Assembly: GCA_012800195.1 (NCBI GenBank)
Contig: JAAZJU010000035.1
Span: forward strand, 1-35,334
DNA from: Clostridia bacterium
Lineage (GTDB): Bacteria; Bacillota; Peptococcia; Peptococcales; BICA1-8
Length of the DNA: 35,334 nt
Direction: 5' to 3'
Shown: positions 27,634 through 35,334 of the stretch, piece after piece
Position numbering within the stretch: position 1 is the stretch's first letter
Layout: the number at the start of each line of letters is the position of its first letter
Notes under the pieces: model-generated
What the model was told of the DNA's origin: nothing
The model's input: the letters and a program-made list of their open reading frames with translations, nothing else
Database searches by the model: none
Program-made: the position numbers and the translations under genes

Positions 27634-28788
27634 ATGGCAAGAAATACGAGAATTATTCAATTAATAATAATTCTAATTCTTATTACCTTTTTTTTCAGTG
27701 GTTGTTGGAACTACCGAGAATTGGATGACCTAGCAATTGTTACGGGAGTAGCCTTTGATCAGGCAGAAAATCCAGATAAGATTCTAATGACCACCCAAGT
27801 GGTAGTACCAAAAAACTTGGGCTCTGAAGGAGGAAATGGACCTACCTTTATTAATGTCAAAAGTACTGGTTTTACCGTTATGGAAGCAGTGAGAAACTAT
27901 AATGCCAAACTTGACCGCCGACCCTTTTTTCCTTTTACTGAAATAGTTGTTTTTAGTAAAGAAATTGCTCGGGAAGGGATTGCTCCTTATTTGGACTTTT
28001 TTATTCGTGATCCAGAGCCCCGTAGTCAAGCATGGATTATAATTTCCGATTCCGATGCTCAAGATTTATTGGAAGAGTTTGCAAATATAGAGGGGATACC
28101 CACCCGAGCCTTAAGGCAAATGATCGAAAGGCAGCAGGGAGCCATGAGTAATATAGCTAGCTCAGACGTTGTGGAATTTGCTCAAGCCTTTCATAGTAAA
28201 TCCAGGCAACCAGTAGCTAGTATTATTGAAATTAAAGGGGAAGGAAAAGAAAAGGAAGTTTTACTAAAGGAAACTGCTATCTTTAATGAGGATAAATTAA
28301 TTGGTACCTTAGATCGTTCTGAAGGGCGAGGTTATCTTTGGATCATAAATAAAGTGGAATCGGGGATAATTGTGGTGGAAGAACCTGGGTTAAGTAACGA
28401 TAAAATCAGCTTAGAGCTTCTCCTTTCCCAATCTAAAATGATTCCTAGGATAACTGGTGATAAACTGGAAATTAAAATAGAAGTTTCCATGGAAAGCCAA
28501 ATAGCGGAACAAATGGGGGATCTAGATTTATCTAAACATGATGTTTTACAATCTTTAGAACGAAGACAGGCCGCTGTCATCCACAATGAAATAATGGCAG
28601 CAGTAAAAAAAGCCCAAGACCTCCGGACTGATATCTTTGGTTTTGGTCAGGCCTTTACAAGAAAATACCCTAAAGAAATGCGGTCCCTAGAAGCAAAATG
28701 GGATGAGCATTTTCCATTGATAGAAGTTTCCACCGAGATTAAGAGTAGTATCAGAAGAACTGCTGTCCAAACAAGACCATTAACGTAA
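27634..28788 (+). CDS. Ger(x)C family spore germination lipoprotein
   Basis: FFSGCWNYRELDDLAIVTGVAFDQ lipobox plus GerC N-terminus. Confidence 0.96.
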   Translation: MARNTRIIQLIIILILITFFFSGCWNYRELDDLAIVTGVAFDQAENPDKILMTTQVVVPKNLGSEGGNGPTFINVKSTGFTVMEAVRNYNAKLDRRPFFPFTEIVVFSKEIAREGIAPYLDFFIRDPEPRSQAWIIISDSDAQDLLEEFANIEGIPTRALRQMIERQQGAMSNIASSDVVEFAQAFHSKSRQPVASIIEIKGEGKEKEVLLKETAIFNEDKLIGTLDRSEGRGYLWIINKVESGIIVVEEPGLSNDKISLELLLSQSKMIPRITGDKLEIKIEVSMESQIAEQMGDLDLSKHDVLQSLERRQAAVIHNEIMAAVKKAQDLRTDIFGFGQAFTRKYPKEMRSLEAKWDEHFPLIEVSTEIKSSIRRTAVQTRPLT

Positions 28789-28801
28789 GGTAGGGGTTAA
28801 T

Positions 28802-29896
28802 ATGAAACTAGAAGGCGGTAAAATACCAGCTAATCAATTGGTTTTTTTAATAATAGGCTTTATATATGGCACAGTGGTTATTATTAATCCCGGCCGAGCT
28901 GCTGGTAATGATGCTTGGCTAGCTTTTATTGTTTCTATGTTAGTGGGTCTTTGCTTTGCTGCCATTTATGTTATTTTAGCCCAGCGTTTTCAAACTAAAA
29001 ATTTATTAGAAATCAATGATTTAGTTTTTGGCCCTTATCTGGGCAAATTAATTTCCCTAGTCTACCTTTGGTACTTCTTCCATTTGGGAGCGATAGTGTT
29101 AAGGAACTTTGGAGATTTTTTAGCTGGAATTATCTTTCCCGAGACCCCTATTTCTGTTTTTTTAATTACTATGGTTTTAATTTGTGCATCCGCTGTGCGC
29201 AATGGTATTGAAGTCATTGGTAGAACTAGTATTATTTTAACTATTATAACCACAATAATTTTAGTCCTTACCTCTTTACTGAGTATTCCCTTGATGGATT
29301 TTAATAATTTACTACCCATTCTTCAAACCACTAAACTAAAGGAATTCCTTACTACAGTTCTTATTTCCGCCACCTTTCCCTTTGGAGAAACTGTAGTGTT
29401 TCTTATGATATTCTCTACGGTTAATAATCCTAAAAAGCTAAAATTAACTACGCTGATTGCTTTCCTATTTGGCGGGGGCTTATTATTAATCCAAGCTATC
29501 CGTAATATTGCTGTTTTGGGAACACTAATGGATATCTATACCTATCCTTCCTATACGGCTGTTCGGGCAGTAAATATTTTCGAAGTTATTACTAGGATAG
29601 AAATCCTAGTGGTCATTAACTTTCTAACCATGGGTTTTATCAAAGTTACTGTCCTCTATTATGCTGTTTCCTTAGGAACTGCCCAGCTATTAAAATTAAA
29701 GAGTTATCTGCCCGTGGTTTTACCCATAGGGATATTAATGATCTGTCTAAGCTTATTACAATTTGAAAGTTCCTTTGAAAACAGCTATTTTACCTATACA
29801 ATCTATCCTTTTTATGCTCTACCCTTTCAAATTTTTTTACCTCTCTTAACCCTCTTAGTAGCGATTATCCGAGGTAAGAAAGGAGTTCCAGGATGA
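28802..29896 (+). CDS. Spore germination permease B subunit (GerB/EndB family)
   Basis: Ten-TM profile; GTVVIINPGRAAGNDAWLAF; gene order A-C-B. Confidence 0.94.
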   Translation: MKLEGGKIPANQLVFLIIGFIYGTVVIINPGRAAGNDAWLAFIVSMLVGLCFAAIYVILAQRFQTKNLLEINDLVFGPYLGKLISLVYLWYFFHLGAIVLRNFGDFLAGIIFPETPISVFLITMVLICASAVRNGIEVIGRTSIILTIITTIILVLTSLLSIPLMDFNNLLPILQTTKLKEFLTTVLISATFPFGETVVFLMIFSTVNNPKKLKLTTLIAFLFGGGLLLIQAIRNIAVLGTLMDIYTYPSYTAVRAVNIFEVITRIEILVVINFLTMGFIKVTVLYYAVSLGTAQLLKLKSYLPVVLPIGILMICLSLLQFESSFENSYFTYTIYPFYALPFQIFLPLLTLLVAIIRGKKGVPG

Positions 29897-30114
29897 TTAT
29901 AGTAGGCTATATTTTTGCTTTGATTGGTATAATTCTTTTTGAAATACCCACTTTAATTTTGAATAAATCTTGGTGGGAAATGGCTGTTTTCCTCGGTTTA
30001 ACGGGCTTTGCTTTCCTTCTGGGCTTATTAATGATTTTACAGGTTAATATCCCCAATCCCGTATATTTGATTAATAAAACTGTGGAATATTTTTTTGACC
30101 TGGTCCCTATTTAA
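29893..30114 (+). CDS. Small two-TM protein in the ger operon
   Basis: 73 aa, ATGA overlap with gerB, two hydrophobic segments. Confidence 0.7.
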   Translation: MIIVGYIFALIGIILFEIPTLILNKSWWEMAVFLGLTGFAFLLGLLMILQVNIPNPVYLINKTVEYFFDLVPI

Positions 30115-30508
30115 GAACCAGGTCAATAGCTTCCTTAGTTAATTCATTTAAAGGCTTATTAACTACCCCCACCAGCTCAACATGGGGTTGATTAATTGGT
30201 AATAAAATCTTCCTACACTTGGCTGAGGCAATTATTTCGGCAATTAAAGGGGTGATTTCTCCCATCATAGCATTGGGAACAATTATTCCCAAAGGCCCTA
30301 AAACTATATCAGCGTCATTGATACTAACTCTAATCACATTTTCTCCGCTAGCCCCCTTATGGGCTCCGGCCTTAACCATGGCTGCAGTGGCAATAGCATT
30401 AGTCCCCAAAGCCCAAATTTTATCCTCAGGAGCTAAATGGGGCAATAAGCTCTGAACAATATGAGCTCCTATCCCACCACCCATGCCATCTATTACTGCA
30501 ATTATCAT
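30107..30508 (-). CDS. DUF3842 family protein
   Basis: MIIAVIDGMGGGIGAHIVQSL...ALGTNAIATAAMVKAGA pattern. Confidence 0.85.
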   Translation of the reverse strand: MIIAVIDGMGGGIGAHIVQSLLPHLAPEDKIWALGTNAIATAAMVKAGAHKGASGENVIRVSINDADIVLGPLGIIVPNAMMGEITPLIAEIIASAKCRKILLPINQPHVELVGVVNKPLNELTKEAIDLVLK

Positions 30509-30526
30509 TAACCTACCTTCCTTCTA

Positions 30527-30991
30527 TTACTTATTTCTTGGTAAATATCTAAGGATAATTATAGCAATTAATCCGCCAGTTAAGGCAGTAACAAGCTGAG
30601 GAAAACTTAAGGCAGTAACTACTGGAGGTGGAGCATCAATAATAAATCTAACAGCTAAAGATAAAAGAATAAATTTTAAAATTGCACCAATCACAACCCC
30701 TACTAGAGGGTTAATTTTTTTACCCCAAGCGTAGCCAATGCATAGTAAAGCATTGCCAAGCATGATAAAAGGTATCGCTGGAGCAAAGCCCATTATACCC
30801 ATAATTAAAGCCAATAGTGGTGTGAAAATACCAATGATTATTCCGCTTAAAGCACCTATATAGCCAGTAGCTAAAATTAAAATTGCATTAACTCCAGGTC
30901 CAGTTAGCCATTGAATTTTAAATTGCTGAACAGCTAGAGCTAAAGCTAGTAACAAAGCAGTAGTAGTTAACATTCTAGTATTGAACTTCAT
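30527..30991 (-). CDS. ECF transporter S component
   Basis: Six-TM; LALALAVQQFKIQWLTGPGVNAILILATGYIGALSGIIIGIFTPLLALIMGIM. Confidence 0.85.
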   Translation of the reverse strand: MKFNTRMLTTTALLLALALAVQQFKIQWLTGPGVNAILILATGYIGALSGIIIGIFTPLLALIMGIMGFAPAIPFIMLGNALLCIGYAWGKKINPLVGVVIGAILKFILLSLAVRFIIDAPPPVVTALSFPQLVTALTGGLIAIIILRYLPRNK

Positions 30992-31123
30992 TTTGCTCCT
31001 CCTATGTTCGAACTATTCCCCTATTTTATTCTAACTATAACAAATATTCAATTACTTAGAAAGAAAACAATAAGTTATTGTAAAAAAGTGTGATGAACAT
31101 TATGACTTAAAGGCCTATCTAAT

Positions 31124-31347
31124 AAGTCGGCACTACGGCTCACGGGATAATCTACAGGTCAGCGTGACGGCTCATGGGATAGACTGGACGTCAGCATTAT
31201 AGCTAACAGGATAGTCTGCATGGCAGCATTTAAGCTTAATGTTGACCAGTGAGCTAGACATAAAAGCCGTAATGCTGTCCCCTATGCTAGACCCATAAGA
31301 CGTAATGCTGACCAATTTGCTATGCCCCTTGAGCCATAATGCCACAA
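31124..31347. repeat. Degenerate ~32-bp repeat array: four units one way, then about three inverted units
   Basis: Unit starts at 31124, 31156, 31188, 31220 (exact 32-bp spacing), then inverted units with cores at about 31265, 31298 and 31332. Confidence 0.8.
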
Positions 31348-31376
31348 CTATCACAACAAATAGCCCATGAGTTTTT

Positions 31377-31443
31377 AACGCGTTTACGCGCTCGCGAAGA
31401 ACGCAAATACGTTTAATGCGTGCCCGCGGAGTCGCGAAATAAC
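31377..31443. repeat. CpG-dense island with decayed direct duplication (CGTTTAyGCG...TCGCGAA)
   Basis: CGCGTTTACGCGCTCGCGAAG followed by CGTTTAATGCGTGCCCGCGGAGTCGCGAAAT. Confidence 0.6.
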
Positions 31444-31453
31444 GGAAAATATT

Positions 31454-32872
31454 TCACTCTTTTTCTTGACCCGCAAATTCCTCACTAGTCTTCTCCTCTT
31501 TCTGGCTGCCAGCAAATTCAGCTTTAATTATCTCTTCTTTATCCTTTAACTTTTTTAATTGGGCAGTTTTAGGCCTTAATACTAATCTACCTATGGTATT
31601 TTTCATGGTTAAGGTATCGAAAATCTTTTTACCCATGGTGTCCTGTTCTTGCTCCTTACTTGTAGATTGGTTTTGACTCTGGATAAATTTTTGTTTAACA
31701 AAAAGCATGCATCCAACCGAGGCTAAAAAAGCTAGGCCCGCCGGGGTTAAAAAGGTGGCTAAATTACTTATTTCCATCAAAATACCAAAAACCGGGGGGC
31801 CAATGGCTACCCCGAAAAATCTAACTGCTCCATAAAGGGAAGTAATCATTCCCCGTTCTTCCATAGAAACAGAACCAGTAATTATGGTGTTTAAGCAGGT
31901 CAAGACTAAACCACTTCCCACTCCACCTACTACTAACGCAGCAATAAAGATATAGATATTTTCTATAAAAAAAGGAATCACTGAATTGGCAATACCAATT
32001 AAGATAAGTCCACCTACAACAAAGAACTTATATTTATTTGACTTTTTTCCTGTAATCATACCAGTTATAAAACTGGTAGAAGAGCTGGCTAAAACAGGTA
32101 TGGCCAAGACTAGTCCTTTCCTAACTCCAAATAAGTTATATTTTTGTTCTAAATGATCCGAAAGGAAAAACAAGGTCCCAAATAAAACAAAAAGGGCTAT
32201 AGAACCACCAAAAAAAGCACTTGCTAAATGAACGCCCTTCCCTTGAAAGATCTTCTTTAAAGCAGATAAGTAGTTTTTTACTGACTTGGGTTTCTTATTG
32301 GTCATAGGATCTTGGACCAAAAACCAGACCGCTATAGCAGTTGGCACACAGAGTACGGGAAAAACAAAAAAAGTAGCATACCAAGCTAACATCCCTATAA
32401 GGGATCCAAAAATGGGACTAATTACTTTCCCTAAACCGTTAGAAGCCTCTAGAAGACCTAAGGATTTGCTCCGGTCACTAGAAGTAAAAATATCACTTGA
32501 TAAAGCCATAGCAATAGGTGCTGTTCCAGCTGCTCCTATTCCTTGCAGCACCCTGCCCGCCATAATAACATAGTAGGGTTTTTCCATTAACCATATTCCC
32601 AAAAGAGCCACTACTCCTCCCAAGCCATAAAGGATAAGAGCTGGTACTATAATTTTCTTTCTACTTATCCTATCAGATAAAAAACCTGCAAAAGGAATAG
32701 CTAATCCAGCAGGAACAGAGAATAAGGTTATAACTAAACTAACCTGAAACTGAGTAATATCTAGGGTAGATTTCATTTTAGGTAGTACAGGTATTAACAT
32801 GGAATTACCTAAAACCATTATTAAAGGTACTCCAGCTAAAGCAGCCAAAGTAAATTTTTTCTTCATATCCAA
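31454..32872 (-). CDS. MFS transporter (multidrug efflux type)
   Basis: GFLSDRISRKKIIVPALILYGLGG loop, GRVLQGIGAAG motif C region, 12-TM pattern, charged C-terminal tail. Confidence 0.93.
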   Translation of the reverse strand: MDMKKKFTLAALAGVPLIMVLGNSMLIPVLPKMKSTLDITQFQVSLVITLFSVPAGLAIPFAGFLSDRISRKKIIVPALILYGLGGVVALLGIWLMEKPYYVIMAGRVLQGIGAAGTAPIAMALSSDIFTSSDRSKSLGLLEASNGLGKVISPIFGSLIGMLAWYATFFVFPVLCVPTAIAVWFLVQDPMTNKKPKSVKNYLSALKKIFQGKGVHLASAFFGGSIALFVLFGTLFFLSDHLEQKYNLFGVRKGLVLAIPVLASSSTSFITGMITGKKSNKYKFFVVGGLILIGIANSVIPFFIENIYIFIAALVVGGVGSGLVLTCLNTIITGSVSMEERGMITSLYGAVRFFGVAIGPPVFGILMEISNLATFLTPAGLAFLASVGCMLFVKQKFIQSQNQSTSKEQEQDTMGKKIFDTLTMKNTIGRLVLRPKTAQLKKLKDKEEIIKAEFAGSQKEEKTSEEFAGQEKE

Positions 32873-32934
32873 ACTTAATCACTCCTTATGTTGACAACAT
32901 ACTTATTTTGCCCAAGATATAGCTATAAATTCAT

Positions 32935-32960
32935 AAAAAAAAGCCCCTTGTTTCAGGGCT
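32935..32960 (-). terminator. Intrinsic terminator downstream of DUF441
   Basis: Minus strand AGCCCTGAAACAAGGGGCTTTTTTTT. Confidence 0.85.
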
Positions 32961-32961
32961 G

Positions 32962-33435
32962 TCATGTTAATAACTCAAATATTTTCATAAACATGGCTGC
33001 TAATCCTGCAGCCATTAAGGGACCTACAGGCACACCTTTAAAAAACACTATTCCAATAATACTACCTAGTACTAAACCGCTTAAAAGTTCCGGTTGAATT
33101 TTTAGCATTTGTAAACCAGAACCATTCATATAAGTAGCTAAAGCTCCACCTATGGCACAGAAAAGTCCAGGCCAACTAAAGATCCCCTTTATTATAGTCT
33201 TAGTTGAGATTTGATCACCTGCAAAGGGTACCAAAACTGACATCATTAGAAATAAAAGGCCCATTTCTAGCCCTCTTCTTTCTATTAAGGGAAAGTAATG
33301 TTGTAATCTGGCAAGTTTTAAAACTAAAATCAAGGACGCAGAAGTAGCCAATACATTGGATTTGCTAATTACTCCTATAAAAATTAATGTTAATAAAAAT
33401 CCCTCTGCCCACATAGCTTTCCTCCTAGATACCAT
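32962..33435 (-). CDS. DUF441 family membrane protein
   Basis: LARLQHYFPLIERRGLEMGLLFLMMSVLVPFA...VLGSIIGIVFFKGVPVGPLMAAGLAA. Confidence 0.93.
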   Translation of the reverse strand: MVSRRKAMWAEGFLLTLIFIGVISKSNVLATSASLILVLKLARLQHYFPLIERRGLEMGLLFLMMSVLVPFAGDQISTKTIIKGIFSWPGLFCAIGGALATYMNGSGLQMLKIQPELLSGLVLGSIIGIVFFKGVPVGPLMAAGLAAMFMKIFELLT

Positions 33436-33559
33436 TAGCTCTTGCGGCTATAAAGTTTATTCCTTCTGTCCCCTAAAATTTATGCATCGGGAAGCATATC
33501 TATTACCCTCTAATGCATAAGTATTAAAAAAAGTATCTAACAATGCTTAAAGAAAACTT

Positions 33560-33616
33560 TTTTTGTTATTCGTAACGGATTACGGTGAAATCATTTCCTA
33601 CGAATAATAACAAAAA
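33560..33616 (+). promoter_or_regulatory. Inverted repeat upstream of the yqhV-like gene
   Basis: TTTTTGTTATTCGTA ... TACGAATAATAACAAAAA (3-nt insertion in one arm); inner GAAATcATTTC. Confidence 0.55.
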
Positions 33617-33636
33617 TTAGAGGATGGATAATAAAT

Positions 33637-33900
33637 ATGGGCTTAAAAATTGTTTTAGGAATGGCTTTATTGAGGATTATTTCGGGGTTAATTGAGCTTT
33701 CTGCAGCGGGTCTAATGCTCTATTTTAATAAAGTAGAGACTGCTTTTAAAATTAATGCTTGTCTGGCTATTATTGGTCCAATTATTATGCTTACTGTAAC
33801 TTCCCTAGGTGTAGTAGGTTTAGCAGGTAAAATACCCTTATCAAAATTAGTTATTATTTTATGTGGCGTAGCTTTAATTTTTACAGGTCTTTTAAAATAA
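33637..33900 (+). CDS. yqhV: YqhV-like (DUF2619) membrane protein
   Basis: VLGMALLRIISGLIELSAAGLMLYFNKVETAFKINACLAIIGPIIM, resembling B. subtilis YqhV from memory. Confidence 0.85.
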   Translation: MGLKIVLGMALLRIISGLIELSAAGLMLYFNKVETAFKINACLAIIGPIIMLTVTSLGVVGLAGKIPLSKLVIILCGVALIFTGLLK

Positions 33901-34003
33901 ATAAAAGGTTTTTTTAATTTAAAAAATTGGCAATTATAATTAACCTCCTCTAGAAGCATACTAAAAGTGTAATAAAAATTATTTTCGAGGAGGCTATTAT
34001 TAA

Positions 34004-34294
34004 ATGACAGTTGGGACAATGATGCATCAAACCTTGGCCAGTCTTGAAGGAGCAAAAGCCAATATGAAAACCTTTGCCCTTCAAACGGAAGATAAAACTG
34101 CTAAACAGATGTTTGCCCAATATGCCAACCAATTAGAAAGTATTTGCCAAGGTATGTCATCTCGTTGTAATTATATTGAGCAGCAAGAGCCTCAATATAA
34201 AGTGTTCCAAAATATGCTAGAGCCTCAGCAGCAACAACAACAGGTCCAACAACAGCTACAACAACAATTAGAACAACAAAAGGCAAAAAAATAG
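34004..34294 (+). CDS. DUF1657 domain protein with Gln-rich C-terminal extension
   Basis: MTVGTMMHQTLASLEGAKANMKTFALQTEDKTAKQMFAQYANQLE; tail QQQQQQVQQQLQQQLEQQ. Confidence 0.88.
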   Translation: MTVGTMMHQTLASLEGAKANMKTFALQTEDKTAKQMFAQYANQLESICQGMSSRCNYIEQQEPQYKVFQNMLEPQQQQQQVQQQLQQQLEQQKAKK

Positions 34295-34307
34295 TTTTTT
34301 CCCTAAA

Positions 34308-34334
34308 ATGAGCATCATTTGATGCTCATCTTTA
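34308..34334 (+). terminator. Intrinsic terminator
   Basis: ATGAGCATCA-TT-TGATGCTCAT then CTTTAATTT. Confidence 0.8.
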
Positions 34335-34351
34335 ATTTACATATTGCAAAT

Positions 34352-34386
34352 AAAACACTCTCCTTACCTGGGGAGAGTGTTTTTAT
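34352..34386. terminator. Bidirectional intrinsic terminator
   Basis: AAAACACTCTCC...GGAGAGTGTTTTT. Confidence 0.85.
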
Positions 34387-34397
34387 TGTAATTTTTT

Positions 34398-35334
34398 TTA
34401 ATTTTTAAGATTAATACTAAAGAAATCCTCTTGTTCTTCATCGGAAATATAACCTAGTTTAATTCCCGTAGCTTTTGAAAGAAAAGGATCTAGAGAACAT
34501 AAATCGGATCTACTAACCTTGGAAAAATCTGTCTTACCCATGGAAATGGTAACTAACTCCATTTCCTTAACACAAGCCTGGAGATAGTTATAGAGACCCT
34601 GAGCACCCTTATCAATGTCCAATTGATCTGTCATTTTGCCACTGTAAACCACCATACTGGTAGGTGGTTCAAAGGGTACTGTTTCAATCATCTGTTCACT
34701 AACCACGGCCATCACCGCTGCTGTTCCAATATATACAGCATCAGCTCCTAGAGCCAAGGCCTTGAGAAATTGTCCAGGGGTAACCAAACCACCAGTAGCA
34801 ATTATATTTACCTTATTTAAGGCTTTTTGTTTATTAAAATACTTCACGGTTCTATTTAGGGCATATAAAGTGGGTAATCCCAAATCATCCTGCAAAATAG
34901 GAGCCCCTCCATGGGTCCCCCCTTCAGCACCATCAATAGTAACAAAATCAACTTCCCCTTCCAGGGCTATTTCTAATTCCTTTTCTAGATAATGGGTTGC
35001 GGCAATCTTTAAACCCACAGGAACACCAGTTTCATCTTTAAGTCTTCGCACCAGTTGGATAAAATCTTCCTTGCTATCAACCCCAGGTAATCGGGAGTGG
35101 ATTAGAGCATTTTCCCCCTGTGCCAATCCAAAGACCTTCTGATAATCCTCTCCAATGTTTTCGGCGAGAGACTTTTGAGGGCTGGAACCTTGAGCACCTT
35201 GACCCAGCTGAATTTCAATAGCATCTAACTGAGAATATTTTTCTGGAGTATTGAGCCATCCCCCTCTATTATATTGTCCAATAAGGAGATTGGCGGCCTC
35301 TCTCTCTTCCTCCATTAACCCTGCTTCCCCAGTA
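34398..35334 (-). CDS. FMN-binding glutamate synthase-like protein, truncated by the window edge
   Basis: Frame stays open to 35334 (TGEAGLMEEEREAANLLIGQYNRGGWLNTPEKYSQLDAIEIQLGQGAQG); VDFVTIDGAEGGTHGGAP, IATGGLVTPGQFLKALALGADAVYIGTAA. Confidence 0.95.
   Translation of the reverse strand, partial: TGEAGLMEEEREAANLLIGQYNRGGWLNTPEKYSQLDAIEIQLGQGAQGSSPQKSLAENIGEDYQKVFGLAQGENALIHSRLPGVDSKEDFIQLVRRLKDETGVPVGLKIAATHYLEKELEIALEGEVDFVTIDGAEGGTHGGAPILQDDLGLPTLYALNRTVKYFNKQKALNKVNIIATGGLVTPGQFLKALALGADAVYIGTAAVMAVVSEQMIETVPFEPPTSMVVYSGKMTDQLDIDKGAQGLYNYLQACVKEMELVTISMGKTDFSKVSRSDLCSLDPFLSKATGIKLGYISDEEQEDFFSINLKN

Noticed and set aside
30527-30991. Complete ECF transporter operon
   Set aside because: Only the S component is present; no EcfA or EcfT genes adjacent, so it is probably a shared-module type, which is common.
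31124-31347. CRISPR array
   Set aside because: Units are contiguous and degenerate, without conserved direct repeats separated by unique spacers; orientation flips midway; no cas genes in the window.
31172-31354. 60-aa minus-strand ORF inside the repeat array
   Set aside because: No RBS or recognisable domain; explained by the repeat array.
1-35334. Defence island, prophage, integrase, toxin-antitoxin or biosynthetic gene cluster
   Set aside because: No nuclease, methylase, integrase, phage structural, NRPS/PKS or RiPP genes were recognised on either strand.

Overview
The window is 35.3 kb of low-GC DNA that looks like the chromosome of an endospore-forming Firmicute, probably Clostridia. 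About 40 credible protein genes cover most of it. I recognised no rRNA, tRNA, CRISPR array, transposase or phage module. The main blocks are: (1) polysaccharide deacetylase, a possible ComK-like protein, DegV, and a DUF1659/DUF2922/YvrJ small-protein cluster; (2) OsmC and DUF1858 proteins; (3) a seven-gene minus-strand catabolic cluster (DAACS symporter, Asp/Glu racemase, cyclic amidohydrolase, AbgA-like and AllC-like M20 hydrolases, DcuC-type carrier, D-cysteine desulfhydrase-like PLP enzyme); (4) a CwlD-like amidase, orphan Ku, a copper-amine-oxidase-N/GH18 protein, DRTGG, CheW, Sir2, a lipoprotein that seems to use a CTG start, and a nitroreductase; (5) spore-associated genes: a CotS-like protein, a Cys/Pro-rich protein, a CAP protein, a propeller/coiled-coil protein, and a gerA/C/B-type germinant receptor operon with a fourth small membrane gene; (6) DUF3842, an ECF S component, MFS, DUF441, YqhV, DUF1657 and a partial glutamate-synthase-like protein. 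The least explained structures are a degenerate ~32-bp repeat family, with a head-to-head array at 31.1-31.35 kb and relatives at 19.34-19.41 kb, and a CpG-dense island beside it. Other candidates are the amide/racemase cluster, the gerD-like small gene and several leader hairpins. All family calls are from reading protein motifs, with no database search. I saw no single unmistakable new defence or mobile system.
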